NCBI GenBank assembly: GCA_035772405.1
Contig: JAYKKM010000009.1
Location: 1-64,000, forward strand
Source: Chrysogorgia sp. JL179-B06
Lineage: Eukaryota; Cnidaria; Anthozoa; Scleralcyonacea; Chrysogorgiidae
Length of the DNA: 64,000 nt
Direction: 5' to 3'
The stretch's first letter is position 1. Each line of letters opens with the position of its first letter. Shown piece after piece: positions 22,020 through 32,090 of this stretch. The notes under the pieces are model-generated. The model saw nothing but the letters and a program-made list of their open reading frames with translations. It ran no database searches and had not been told where the DNA came from. Position numbers and translations under genes: made by a program.

Positions 22020-23326
22020 CTAGTGGACACGGTTGGGAGGCGGAAGAGGCGCTATTATCGACCAGGAGATCTGTAGAGTGTGTGTGTGTGTCATGACTTT
22101 ATTGATCTGTGTATAATACTCTGCCGTGGAAAGGTTCCTCCAGCCAATGTGTTTAGCCACATCTTCCGTTGAGACGCCCAGAAGTGCTAGCGTGATGGAG
22201 CAGCCAGCGCGGAAGCTATGCGTGGTTTCTCCTTCGTCCAGATGTAGCATTGCAAGGTATTTGTTGAGACGATTGGCGACAGCCGAACCCATAAAAGGTT
22301 GATCGACAATCCGACCTTTGGAGTCCGTAACACGAAACCTGTACGCAGGTCGACGCCCATGCGATCGGCCAAAAGAATGTAAAGTTTTAAGGTTGCCACA
22401 GGGCAAATGCGGGGATTAGGATGGTGTTTCACTGCGAAGATATGAGAATGTTGACCACGTAGGGTTTTCCCGAATGTGTGGCGAAAAAGAAAACCTTCGT
22501 CATGCGGGAGGGAAAGGACGTCCTTGGTTTTCAGTCTCCCTAAATCCGAGGCGCGGTCACCAGAATAAAAGTCAATGGTGAAGAAAGCTAGGTCACGTGC
22601 GTGGATGTATCGATCTCAGGGGCTGGTGTTCGGTGCGAGTAACAATGATCTGATTAATGTACACAGTGCGGAGAACTTGTCCAGAAATAGTGGTGTCGCT
22701 TGTTTTGGGGCAACTCGCGCTTGAGCTTGTTCCTCTCGTATAGATTGTAAGTACTGTTTCACCATCGGATGCTTAGCTGGGTTGCCATATTCCGAGCCGG
22801 GTGAATCTTGCAGGTCGTTTCTAAGTGAGGCAAAGATTGCTCGTAATTTTGCGATGTAGTTATCGACCGTAGCTGCGGCTAATCGCTTGGGACACAGGCA
22901 TGTGGTACAAGCACACTGGGAGGCAAAGAATGAACAGATGTCGGAGTGCACCTTTGTTTTGCCCGCCATGTCCTTCCATATCAAAAAGTGGACTAAATCC
23001 TTGGGCGCAGCGGAAAGAAGAGATTTTGTCTGAGGTAGGGAGGCGAGGAAAACTTCTAGTTCTTGCTGTAGTCGTGATTTTTGGTACTCGTACGGTTTCT
23101 TACGTCGTGTATCTCGTAAATGTTGGAATCTGGCGTCGATGTTTTCCAAAGGTAGGTTGACACGCACTGCTGGTAAAGATTTGAGAAGCTCTTTCCGAAA
23201 GCCACACCACTGACAGAACTGAAAACCGGCGTCGTTAGGACGGACAGCGTTCGGCAGGTTTCCAGAGGCGGGGAACATGTTCGTAAACCTGTGGTAGGAG
23301 TGTAGAGAAATGTTATTGTAGTACAC
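22020..23326 (-). pseudogene. Tyrosine recombinase with N-terminal ALOG-like domain
   Basis: The first open stretch (22616-23326, 236 residues) holds an ALOG-like DNA-binding domain at about residues 60-195. It starts KPYEYQKSRLQQELEVFL, includes a zinc-ribbon-like insert (H-x-C plus CACTTCLCPKR), and ends VKQYLQSIREEQAQARV. ALOG domains of plant LSH proteins are thought to come from this part of DIRS-type recombinases. After an in-frame TGA (22616-22618) the catalytic domain follows: GDRASDLG with the first arginine (near 22560), CPVATLKLY, then HSFRAGCSITL (H-x-x-R) near 22200, HIGW near 22145, and the nucleophile in AEYYTQ near 22115. A frame change is needed near 22330. All catalytic residues are visible but the gene is broken twice. 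Confidence 0.85.
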
Positions 23327-25420
23327 GAAATGCCCAAAGGTCCCATTGCAGAGGGCGTGTCCGAAAGCGCTCGATATGCTGGGTGGGAAACAGCAATATA
23401 TCTCGTTCCCTCTTTTCTCCTAAACGTAAGGCAGCCAAGGACCGGCTTTTTAGTAAAGGCCACCAATAACGTCGAGTGTGAAAGATCTGGGGTGACAATG
23501 GTGAACTGACAACTCTGACTGGCTAAAAACTTTAGGACGGGCCCAATGAGGACAAATGGAGGAAACACGTAGGCATTTTCCCCGCACAAATTTTGCGAGA
23601 AAACATTGGTACCCGCAGCTTCAGGTGTGGGGTATGGCGAGAAGAATTTGAGGGGTGCTCCTGAATCATCAGGTAATACATTGGCTGTACTTGCCATAAG
23701 GTCAACGGCATGTGGGCCGAATGCCCGTTGAAGACGACTACACCAGGTATCGCGAGAAAGGGTGCAATCTAAATCGGACAACACACGCGATGGGGTGTCT
23801 GCAGGATTCTCTGTTGAAGGAATGTAACACAAGGAAAGTAGGAAGTTGTATCGTACTGTGAGACTGAAATATCCCTTTAGAATATGGGATAAGTCCGGAC
23901 TACGTGATCCACCGCGCTGCCAAGCGTAAACAAGTGTCTGGTTATCCACAAGGACAATCAATTCTGGAATTCCCTAAGTCAACTGGTGTGGCGGAGAGAG
24001 TATTAAGGAGAGCCTGAGCCTCGCGGATCACGATGGACCCTTACCGTTGTCTGAGCGCCATTTGATAATTGGATTATTCCTCCCCAGCCCGTATTAGAAG
24101 CGTCAGACCAAGTACGAAGCTGGAAATGAAACTCTGAGCGCCATGGTAGGAAGCTGTCCCATGAATCCAGGAAACGCCACTCCTGAATTTCAAGAAGTAA
24201 ACGTCCCGATAAAGAAATGGGGCGTTTTATGTGATGTGCTTTTGAAATAGTGGAGAAGACATCCGACGTAAACAACCTTGCGCCTGGGACGGCTAATGCT
24301 AAGGAAAGTGTTTTCCCCGAAAATTTTTGCAAAGCGTTCAACGAGACCGTTTTCTTTGCCAATATGGACTCCCTAAGATTGATAAATTTATCTTTTTTTT
24401 TCTTGGGGCAGGAGAAACGCCTGTTTTATGGAGTCTATAAGCATACCCAAGTAAGGAAACCATTTGTCGAAGTATGAGGATCGATTTCTGAAGTCCTATG
24501 AAATAGCCAAGACGTATGAGCACAAGCACAGAATGTAAGCTGCTGATGTAGCCAAGTGAAATATCGGATGGGTAAGGTGAAAATTTGGCACGCGGTTGAT
24601 GGCGCTATGTGCAGTTGTCCCGCGTGACGATCGTCAATATATTGTGAACATGGCACTCCGAGAGAACGCGCGTAGCTGGTAGCTGACAGACCTAGTGTGT
24701 GGTAAATGTAAGCGCTGGCCTTCCAATCCGAACGGTATGGTACGGAAACAGAAAATACCAATTAGCCCACTGGAAACCAAAGTATGTTTGGCTGCGCTCT
24801 GTGAGGAAGACATGGTCGTATCCACTTTTGTCATCCATAACAGTCTGGAAGTGATTTACACCAACGTTAGCGCGGAATGTCTGTAAGTTTGTCAAGCGAG
24901 AAGGGTTGGTCTTTGATCCACAAATTCAAGAAACGCTCGTCATGACAAAGGCGAGGCTTACTCGTTTTCCACCGTTAAGGGCATTACTAAATAAGGTGGC
25001 GGGACCTCGCCAACTTTCCCAATTACGGCAATAGAAACCATTGCGTACACGTTCTAAGATCGTTGTCGTTATGAAGGAGTCAAAGTTTTTGCACGAAGGG
25101 TTATTGGGAAAAATTGCATGAGGTGGTTGTGGGTGGTCATAATCGTTTTTCCCAAACTGTCCCTTAAATGGTTGAAAGGGGGAAAATATCGACACCATCT
25201 CGAATATACGTAAGGATTTCTTCGCGTTTTGCTGAACCCTTTAAAACTTCCGACCAAAAGGGTAGGTGGTGGGCGTAATTCTCCCGCTACGAATGTGTCT
25301 GGGTCCCGGAAGGTTAAGTGTGAGGGGGAAGCTAGAACGCTCCCCGACGCGATCCGACTGCAAAGTTGGTAAAGGGACCCGCTGGAGGAGAGCCCGCGAG
25401 AGACGAGCACCACTTTATTT
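23056..25420 (-). pseudogene. DIRS-type RT, RNase H and extra C-terminal domain
   Basis: The RT begins with a decayed segment containing NNPSCKNFDSFITTTI (25060-25110) and IKDQPFSLDKLTD-type sequence (24890-24930). The palm core follows: DDKSGYDHVFLTE and FGFQWANWYF (24745-24835), then SQYIDDRHAGQL with the catalytic YIDD near 24628-24642. RNase H reads TWSDASNTGWGG near 24080-24115 and VDNQTLVYAWQRGGS near 23910-23955, followed by YIPSTENPADTPSR. The last part (FGPHAVDLMAS, YVFPPFVLIGPVLKFLA, 23500-23730) matches the region called methyltransferase-like in DIRS and Ngaro elements. At least four frame changes or stops are present. Its end overlaps the recombinase ORF by 270 bp, as is usual for DIRS elements. 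Confidence 0.8.
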
Positions 25421-25925
25421 TGGACGGATTCGCGATTTAGCTTGGTTCAACTGGATCTCAAAATTTTCTAAGGTGACCTAGACGAAGAGAGGGGAAGAAA
25501 AATGAGGAAGACCGCATCCCACTATGATAGATCTATATTATCCAATTTACATTGAGCAGGATTTACACGATGCGGAAGTAACCCTAATAAAACCCGGCTG
25601 TTCCGCTTCAAGGAGAACAAAACAAACAAAACAGAAACTTTCCATATTTCCTCAAGGTGCGAGTACATTTTTTTTTTGTCAATTAACCCTCCGTGAACAC
25701 GCAATAATAAGTACAGACACACATACCCACACATCCACATAAACATATACATACATATACATACAAACATATACCTATGCATGTATACAGTACATACATA
25801 TTACTATTTTAACAATCTATGACTCAGCACAATACTGTTCTCGTAAGTTCATATCAAACAACAATCAAAGTCTGGCAAGTTTTCCACCGTTATCTGAAGA
25901 ACAACATATTAACGCCGCAATCTAC
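25421..25925. other. Spacer between gag and RT, with CA/TA-rich repeats
   Basis: It contains a (CA/TA)-rich low-complexity stretch at about 25720-25800. The frames here on both strands are products of the simple sequence. Confidence 0.45.
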
Positions 25926-25929
25926 GGCA

Positions 25930-26378
25930 TGGGCAGGCTCTAGCGTAGTGTCCTGGTTCCTGGCAGGCAAAGCAAATAACTTGTGTACGTATACGTGAGT
26001 AAGGTTGAGGTCGTAATCGAGGCTCGTAATATCGACTCTGTTGGGCTGCTAAAGGTACGGGGGCTGGGCAGGCAATAGGGGTGATGAATATCCTGGGTTT
26101 TGAAGAGTTTTTTCAATAATTTTGGCGACGGCCATGTCATCCTGATCACTGATCAATTTCATCAGAACCGTTTGAAACTGGGCATTGTGGAGAAGCGGTC
26201 TACAATATTTGTAAACCACATTATATCTATTGGCGAGCTTATGATGGTTTTCTCGAGCAACATCGACCAGGTTTTCGACCGCGGACAGTGCAGCATATGG
26301 GTCAAATACTCCTTTTGGTTTTCGAAGCTCAGCCTGAATTAAATGTAAGGCGGGTAACAACAGTTCTGGTATTTGCAC
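25930..26378 (-). pseudogene. DIRS/PAT-like gag with CCHC zinc knuckle
   Basis: The frame 26049-26378 encodes a helical protein (PELLLPALHLIQAELRKPKG, then DPYAALSAVENLVDVARENH). After a frame change near 26050 it continues to a zinc knuckle, C-FA-C-QEPG-H-YARA-C (C-x2-C-x4-H-x4-C), at about 25934-25974. Gag packages element RNA. Its position, first in the coding order and upstream of RT, supports the call. A credible acceptor (CGCCTAG on the minus strand near 26386) stands just before the frame, so the true start may be an upstream exon, possibly the ORF in A1. The helical region is not otherwise recognised. Confidence 0.65.
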
Positions 26379-26489
26379 TTTTTTCTAGGCGTTCAATTTT
26401 TCAGGAGAGATTCCATAGTCATACCTGAGAGAATTAAATAGACGCCACACGTTAATTTGCGTCAGTTAACCCAATATATATGGTATATC

Positions 26490-26601
26490 AGTAAACTACG
26501 CTTTACCAAGAGCGTTCTCAAGCAAGTCTTGCCTCATCTAAAGCATATACACATACTGTCATACCGATACACAGACAATTATACACAATATACACCTGCA
26601 C

Positions 26602-26672
<71 letters not shown>

Positions 26673-27290
26673 TGTTAACCTTCGCTTTACTAAAAGTGTT
26701 CTCATGCAAATAGTGCCTCATCAAAGGCAACATGTGTTAAACCTCGCTTGACGAAAGGCGTTCTCATGCAAATCTTGCCTCATGTAAGACTAAACTTATA
26801 TTAAATTCATCTTATTATTCCTCTTAAATTCATCTTTAATTCATATATTAAAATCATCTAATATTAAAACTTCGCTTCACCAAAAGCGTTCTTATGCAAA
26901 TCGTGTCTCATCAAAGGCATATATTAAACTTCGGTTCACCCAAAAACGTTCTCAAGCAAATCGTGCCTCGTCAAGGGCATATAGTAAACTTCGCTTCACC
27001 AAAAGCGTGCTCATGCAAATCTTGCCTCATCTAAGACGTATATTATATTTGGCTTCGCTTCACCCAAAGGCGTGCTCATGCCAATCTTGCCTCATCTAAG
27101 GCATATATATTTATTTCGCTTCACCAAAAGCGTTCTCGTGCAAATCGTTCCTCATCAAAGGCATATAGTAAACTTCGCTTCACCAAAAGCGTTCTCATGC
27201 AAATCGTGCCTCATCAAATGCATATATATTAAACTTGGCTTCACCAAAAGCGTTCTCATGCAAATCGTGTCATGCAAATCTTTCCATCTA
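26490..27290. repeat. ~60 bp tandem array rich in ATGCAAAT octamers
   Basis: About ten copies of a unit near 60 bp (core CTTCGCTTCACCAAAAGCG, then TTCTCATGCAAATCGTGCC, then TCATCAAAGGCATATA) run from 26490 to 27290, interrupted by a TA microsatellite and a short AT-rich spacer. Seven units carry a perfect octamer ATGCAAAT, at 26704, 26766, 26894, 27013, 27197, 27258 and 27272. The octamer is the consensus site of POU-domain factors. The array lies upstream of gag in the element's leader, where regulatory sequence is expected. Function is inferred. Confidence 0.85.
26606..26670. repeat. (TA)n microsatellite
   Basis: About 32 uninterrupted TA dinucleotides inside the tandem array. The open frames across it are artefacts. 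Confidence 0.95.
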
Positions 27291-27299
27291 ATGGCGAAG

Positions 27300-28239
27300 G
27301 TATACTATAACTATGTTGTGTTTTTTTGTTGTTTTTTTGTTTTTTTACCCCCAAGGGATGCAATGTGAAATATTGATGGGGCTCCGGGGTAATCGCATGC
27401 AGGATTTCTGCTGCGGGACGAATTGGGGCTATACTATAGAAAATAGAAACCATCTCAATTCTGACCGCATTGAATATAACAATAGTAACGTCTAACGAGG
27501 TGGTTTTTGAATTGATGGGAAACAAGATGCATAAACTACCCAGACAAAGGTCTAACAATGTATGGAATTCTGCAGATGACACGAACCACGACTAATCAAC
27601 GAGAACTCCGTCGCAGACAGTGTATAAGGCGTAACTAAGTTTGCCCCTCTCGATAACCAGTACGGATAAGCCGGCCATAAACAGAGCCAAGTACATAGCC
27701 AATGCATGTGTTATATACGCCGCAGCTTCCCATCGCAAATAAGCCAGAAAAGTATCGAAGACTAAGTGCTCACAGACATGTAACTGAGTAAATCGGATGA
27801 GGTTAATTTTGGCAAAAATAAAAACGATTGCTTCACCGCACAAAATGTCACCACTGTGAATAAAAATAGTCAATATTCAACTCGCTTATTTTGTCGTTTT
27901 CGGATAATATTAACGGTATAACTATAGAGCGTTACCCCCAGGAGCTACCGTGGTTGAAAAATGCTACTAAATCAGTAAAACGACTTAGTTATATATTTCC
28001 CCCGTTGGAACGGCAAGGCATAGCCCTAGGGAAGGCGAACGTGTAGAACCCGCGTTAACTGTATTCTATGTAAATGCAACAAGTACGAAGGAAAAATTAA
28101 CAAACCTGTGGCTGTAATGGTGCTGCATTTTCAGGCTGTAATGGTGCTGCATTTTCAGGCTGTTCTGGAACGTTGTTCAAGCGGCTGTTGTTCTTCGAGC
28201 TGACGGATATCAGCAATGTCGGCTGGTTGTGGTTACGAT
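27300..28239. other. 5' leader of the DIRS/PAT-like element
   Basis: No recognised gene. On the minus strand 28090-28165 encodes a short duplicated peptide (PENAAPLQ twice) in a frame that could belong to an upstream gag exon. It is followed by CAG/GTTTGT, a weak splice donor. The frame at 27592-27873 is unsupported. Confidence 0.35.
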
Positions 28240-28490
28240 TGGTTCGGCCATGATATGAAGGGTATAAAACGTTCGCTCGGCTGCGACACGAGGCAGTTTT
28301 AAAACAAAAACTCCACGCCCAATCTTGTCTGTCTTCGTGGCAAAAATGATGAAAAATTGTACCTTCCCTAGTTTGTTTAAATAGTAATCTTTGTTCCCAT
28401 GGGAGCTGATGCCCTGAATAGTACTTTGTGCTTCATTAATCACGTTATTCGGCATTTCTTAGGCTAAACGCCCCGTGAGAATAATACTAG
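28240..28490 (-). repeat. Split direct repeat A1 (5' end of element)
   Basis: The outer 175 bp (28316-28490) nearly match 21579-21745. The inner 75 bp are diverged. It contains a minus-strand frame 28455-28210 starting MPNNVINEAQSTIQGISSHG that stays open for 81 residues, a candidate first gag exon. The outermost bases are AATACT, one change from the AGTACT at the other junctions. Confidence 0.75.
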
Positions 28491-28789
28491 AAATACGAAT
28501 TCGCAATAATCCTCCACTGGCCTACGGGAATTTCCCCATCCATGGTGCCCAGACCTCGCACGCCGTGGCCGTGTATTTGTGTTTTGCCAAAAATTCACAA
28601 TTTGCAAAAGCCCGTTTTCGTTCGAAGAAATGTTTTGAAACGTTATCTCGGCCAATATTTAACCAATTTAAACTCTGAAAACAGATTTGGAATTAGCGAG
28701 TCAACCTACATAATATACGTGTTTACTATATCATGAGAACGTGAGTACCCTTCGTAAAAACGGTTTATGTACTTAGAAATTAGTCGGGC
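28491..28789. other. No recognised gene
   Basis: Flank to the right of the DIRS/PAT-like element. It does not continue the Gypsy fragment seen on the left flank, so the insertion site has been rearranged or the Gypsy copy ended there. Confidence 0.35.
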
Positions 28790-29108
28790 TATATTATAAG
28801 CTGGTCACTACATCGTATATTTGAACGTTACCTCGATCTTTTGGAAAAAAAAAGCCTTTGAATCGTTTCAATCAGTTTGCATTCGCAATCATGTGACGGT
28901 TTCAATTCAATATTAATTCAAATGCTGAGTATCTAGTTACCAGGACCAAATTTTCCGATGTCGCGCGGACGGCCGTTGATGCATGTAAATATATAAATTA
29001 ACTCGATTCTACTTTGCCCACCCTGCCAAGCATCCTGTGATAAGGGACTAAACGCCGGTCGATATTAGCACCCTCGCCTTCGGCCGGCGCTTCGCGCCGA
29101 GCGAGGGG
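28790..29108. repeat. Repeat copy 2, inverted relative to 11641-11945
   Basis: Shares GTGATAAGGGACTAAACGCC, GGTCGATATTAGCACCCTCG and the flank CTAGTTACCAGG.CCAAATTTTCCGAT with the first copy, in the opposite orientation. It ends with the perfect palindrome-like GCGCTTCGCGC and GCGAGGGGA. The match beyond about 28935 is weak but continues to about 28850. Confidence 0.7.
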
Positions 29109-29296
29109 ATTACATTAAAATTAAGTACTATATATGATGTACTGTATACTATAATATACATGATTTATACTATATATATGATGTACCGTAATTCCAAGAC
29201 AAACATTTAACTTGAAATAAGGTTCAATCTGGCTTCATATCCTGCACAAAACTTCAGTTTAGTACATATGGGTATTTGATTCAATTTGAGTTTTAA

Positions 29297-29662
29297 CTCA
29301 TATCGGCGATGATCGGCGACATAAGAACTAAATGCATTAATTTTGTCCTCTTTATTAAACAACTGATCGCATGGGTCCTCGTAAAATTAATATTTAATTT
29401 TACTTGTGTTTTCGAATTTTAAAAAATTCTGAAAACACGCATGAAATTAAATCTTAATTTTACGTCTGCCCATAGTAGGTTAAAACTCAAATTGAATCAG
29501 ATTTAATTTCATGCGTGTTTTCAGAATTTTTTTTAATTCGAAAACACAAGTAAAATTAAATATGAATTTTTACGAGCACCCATGCGATCAGTTGTTTATA
29601 ATAAAGAGGACAAAATTAATGCATTTAGTTTCTTATATGTCGCCGATCATCGCCGATATGAG
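29297..29662. mobile_element. Fold-back element, ~160 bp arms
   Basis: Arm 29297-29454 is the reverse complement of 29498-29662, from CTCATATCGGCGATGATCGG to the inner GCATGAAATTAAATCT. The loop contains a second inverted copy of the outer flank (AAAACTCAAATTGAATC near 29481-29497 against GATTCAATTTGAGTTTT near 29278-29294). No gene is present. It would be a non-autonomous MITE. Confidence 0.85.
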
Positions 29663-29699
29663 AACTAGGCTTATGTTACCACATTCCAAATTATTTCGT

Positions 29700-30049
29700 C
29701 CAGTCTAGTCAGCTAATCGAGTATTAATTATTTACACGAGGGAACTAGTGAATGTTACGTACAGCCACTATTTTCCAGAACAATTCTCCTGGAGATGTCG
29801 TCGACGTTTTTTTCTCGCCCAGTGCCATTGATAAAGATGCAAATATAAATCGATTTACCATTTCTAAATATAAAGTTAGATTATGTTGGAGTTAAATGCT
29901 ACTTAAACATGTTTTAGTGTCTGATCATTCAACATTTCTATTTCAGAACAATAATATACCCATAATATAAGGAAATCTGGAGGTGCAAACAGAAGTCATT
30001 GCGAGGCTATGCTTAGCGGGAGCCGAAAAGTTTCTATTATATTATTCAA
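29700..30049. other. No recognised gene
   Basis: AT-rich spacer between two fold-back elements. Confidence 0.4.
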
Positions 30050-30715
30050 TAAACTCAGCGGTATTAAGGCATATGGCTCTTGACTTCGAAAATGAAATTT
30101 CCTATATGTTCCAGAGATTTTGTCCAAAACTAAGTCAAACTTGCCAAACATATTTATCATACGGTAGGAACTAATTTATGGTTTTGTTGACAACAAGATC
30201 ACGTGACTCATTGGCGGCCATATTGGATGAAAATAAAACGTTCTTGAAGCACGCGAATATATATAATTTAAACAATTAAACAGCGTAATTTGATGCTAAT
30301 ATTGATCTAGTTTATCAAGCTAAGTTGCCAGAATGTATAGCTTTACCGTAAATGAAAATATTTAGCGAATGATTTTTCCTCTAATTACAATTTCTCTAAT
30401 ATTTTTGTTTTATGCGAAGTAATTCCTACCATTCAACTTAACATGATAAACGTAATTAAATTTTGCATCAAATTGCGCTGTTTAATTGTTAAAATTGTAT
30501 ATATTTGCGTGCCTCAAGCACGTTTTAAGTTTTCATCCAATATGGCCGCCAATGAGTCACGTGACCTTGTCATGGAAACGAAACCGTAAATTAGTTCCTA
30601 CTATATGATAAATATGTTTTATAAGTTTTATTTAGTTTGGACAAAATCTCTAGAAAATAGGAAATTTCAGTATCGAAGTCAAAAGTCAGTGCCTTAATAC
30701 CACTGAGAACAAACC
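30050..30715. mobile_element. Fold-back element, ~290 bp arms
   Basis: The arm 30050-30335 and its inverted partner 30432-30715 share CTCAG.GGTATTAAGGC, ATTAGTTCCTA.. and complement, GATCACGTGACTCATTGGCG and GCCATATTGGATGAAAA. The inner third is more diverged. Both arms keep a related short frame read away from the centre, ending ..YLSY.RN before a stop; this is discussed in the findings. The loop spans about 30336-30431. Confidence 0.8.
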
Positions 30716-31027
30716 CGGCCTGCATATGAGTACTATACTGTTTTACTAACGATACATGGACGATCGTCAAGTTCAAATTCTTATATTGATCGTTTGTTTA
30801 GATATTAGTCAAAAGGGGAGCGATTAGGGTTTGAATACGCTTCAATAGCTCAGTCCATGCACTTTCGAAGTTGCATTTAATATGTACAAACAATAGTCAC
30901 CCATACTGTAATATAATTGCTTTTATTATTTATTTAAAATTACTAGACAATAACAACACTAGTGGACAGTAATGAGCCGATGGGAAATCGTTTGTTCATA
31001 AAATTCGACCAATAGCCAAACTAAGGT

Positions 31028-31105
31028 CCGTTTCAAACGTAGAACTTTTCATGTGCCGCACCTAATGTAAAGTTCGGCATATGAGAAGTTCGACGTTTGA
31101 AACTG
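31028..31105. repeat. Short hairpin with ~29 bp arms
   Basis: GTTTCAAACGTAGAACTTTT and CATGTGCCG pair with CGGCATATGAG and AAGTTCGACGTTTGAAAC, with few mismatches and a short loop. It could be a tiny MITE or a structured RNA. There is no direct evidence for expression. Confidence 0.7.
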
Positions 31106-31199
31106 CATGGCCTAAGAATTTGCATGTATAAATAATAGGTGTAATAATATTGTTTGTGTTGAATCACATTCGTCCATTGCCATATTGATGCTTTGTGTC

Positions 31200-31671
31200 T
31201 CTTTCTTCTTTACGTTCCTTGTTGTTGCTAGAAGTTGGGTTTTTTTATTTCAAAGGCTTCTTTCATTTCTTTGGCAACATTTTCATTTTGAAGTATTCTT
31301 CCCAATTCGGCTTTAATCTTAAATGAAATTGTGATAAATTTATGGATTATAATCTTTCATTATACTGTAAGTTTTCTTCCCAATTCGGCTTCAATAAAAA
31401 AATTGGGGATAAATGTATGGATAATAACCTTTCATTATACTATAGTAATGATCTGCGTAATAACCGTACCATTTTACACGCTGAAGAACTAATTGTAACC
31501 TCACTGTAACACCAACATTTACCTCAATCATAACTCTGTTAGGCATGAGGTATACTTGATATAGCATATATCTTCGTATGGCCCTTTAATGCTTACAGTT
31601 ATACCAGGGAGGATGTTTCCGTGATTATGCAAATTAGTAAATTTTTATGCAGATATTTTATTCTAGACTCG
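31200..31671. other. No gene; short diverged duplication
   Basis: The phrase TTCTTCCCAATTCGGCTT..A occurs at about 31296 and 31374, each followed by GATAAAT.TATGGATAATAA-type sequence and CTTTCATTATACT. No coding is seen. Confidence 0.45.
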
Positions 31672-32090
31672 CTAAACTTCAAGAATAAAAATGAAGCATA
31701 AAAAACACACAATCACCTCATTGCCTTTTCCTCGTGCAAGAGGTGGATTATTCTTGATAATCATCCACACTCTCAAATTTTCAGTCAGGATGTCCCTTCT
31801 TCTTTTGTAATAAGTAGCATTCATCAATTGCCGAAGACGTACTAAATCTTGTTGCTTTGACTTGCAATGAGTCAACATTTGTGCGTGTTGTTCATCGATG
31901 GTGTCTGCCGTTTCTCCCTTTTTGGGACAAGCTCTGTCGACTCCTGATGTTTTCTTTTTCGCCCAGGCTTCTGTTTTGCGCAGACCATTCCAGCTGCCTC
32001 CATGCTTTTTTTTCTGTAAACAAATAATGTGAAACCACGTACAGTCGTTGTAGATGTTGTTTTCTCCTGATTATCATTTTCTTTCAATAA
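31672..32090 (-). CDS. Unrecognised two-frame minus-strand gene fragment
   Basis: Two abutting minus-strand frames. The upstream one (31872-32087) is basic, with GRKRKHQESTELVPKREKRQ, a nuclear-signal-like run. The downstream one (31672-31878) reads MLTHCKSKQQDLVRLRQLMN and TYYKRRRDILTENLRVWMII. The second resembles, from memory, a motif in lineage-specific proteins of fish and invertebrates with the pattern T-[FY]-x2-RR-x-x-I-L-x-x-N-x-R-V-W-x-L. I cannot name a family. A single-base shift would join the frames. It could be an expressed exon pair or transposon debris. Confidence 0.3.

Larger units (their letters stand above)
21426..28490 (-). mobile_element. DIRS/PAT-like tyrosine-recombinase retrotransposon, nearly complete
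   Basis: All parts lie on the minus strand in the order expected for this class: A1 repeat (28240-28490), leader with octamer array, gag with zinc knuckle (25930-26378), RT, RNase H and an extra domain (23056-25420), tyrosine recombinase (22020-23326), then repeats B1, A2 and B2 (21826 down to 21426). Split direct repeats of the form A1...B1-A2-B2 are known from PAT and Ngaro elements. They let the element integrate as a circle by recombinase action, without an integrase. The ORFs carry stops and frameshifts, so the copy is inactive. Assignment to PAT-like rather than Ngaro is an inference, based on the ALOG-like domain and the recombinase ORF overlapping the RT ORF. Confidence 0.8.

Noticed and set aside
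26457..26733. Frames of repeating Tyr-Ile on both strands
   Set aside because: They are translations of the (TA)n microsatellite.
26490..27290. CRISPR array
   Set aside because: The units are contiguous ~60 bp tandem copies with no unique spacers and graded divergence. The setting is a eukaryotic retrotransposon leader.
31028..31105. Confirmed microRNA gene
   Set aside because: A hairpin alone is not enough; MITE origin is equally likely and no expression can be seen from sequence.
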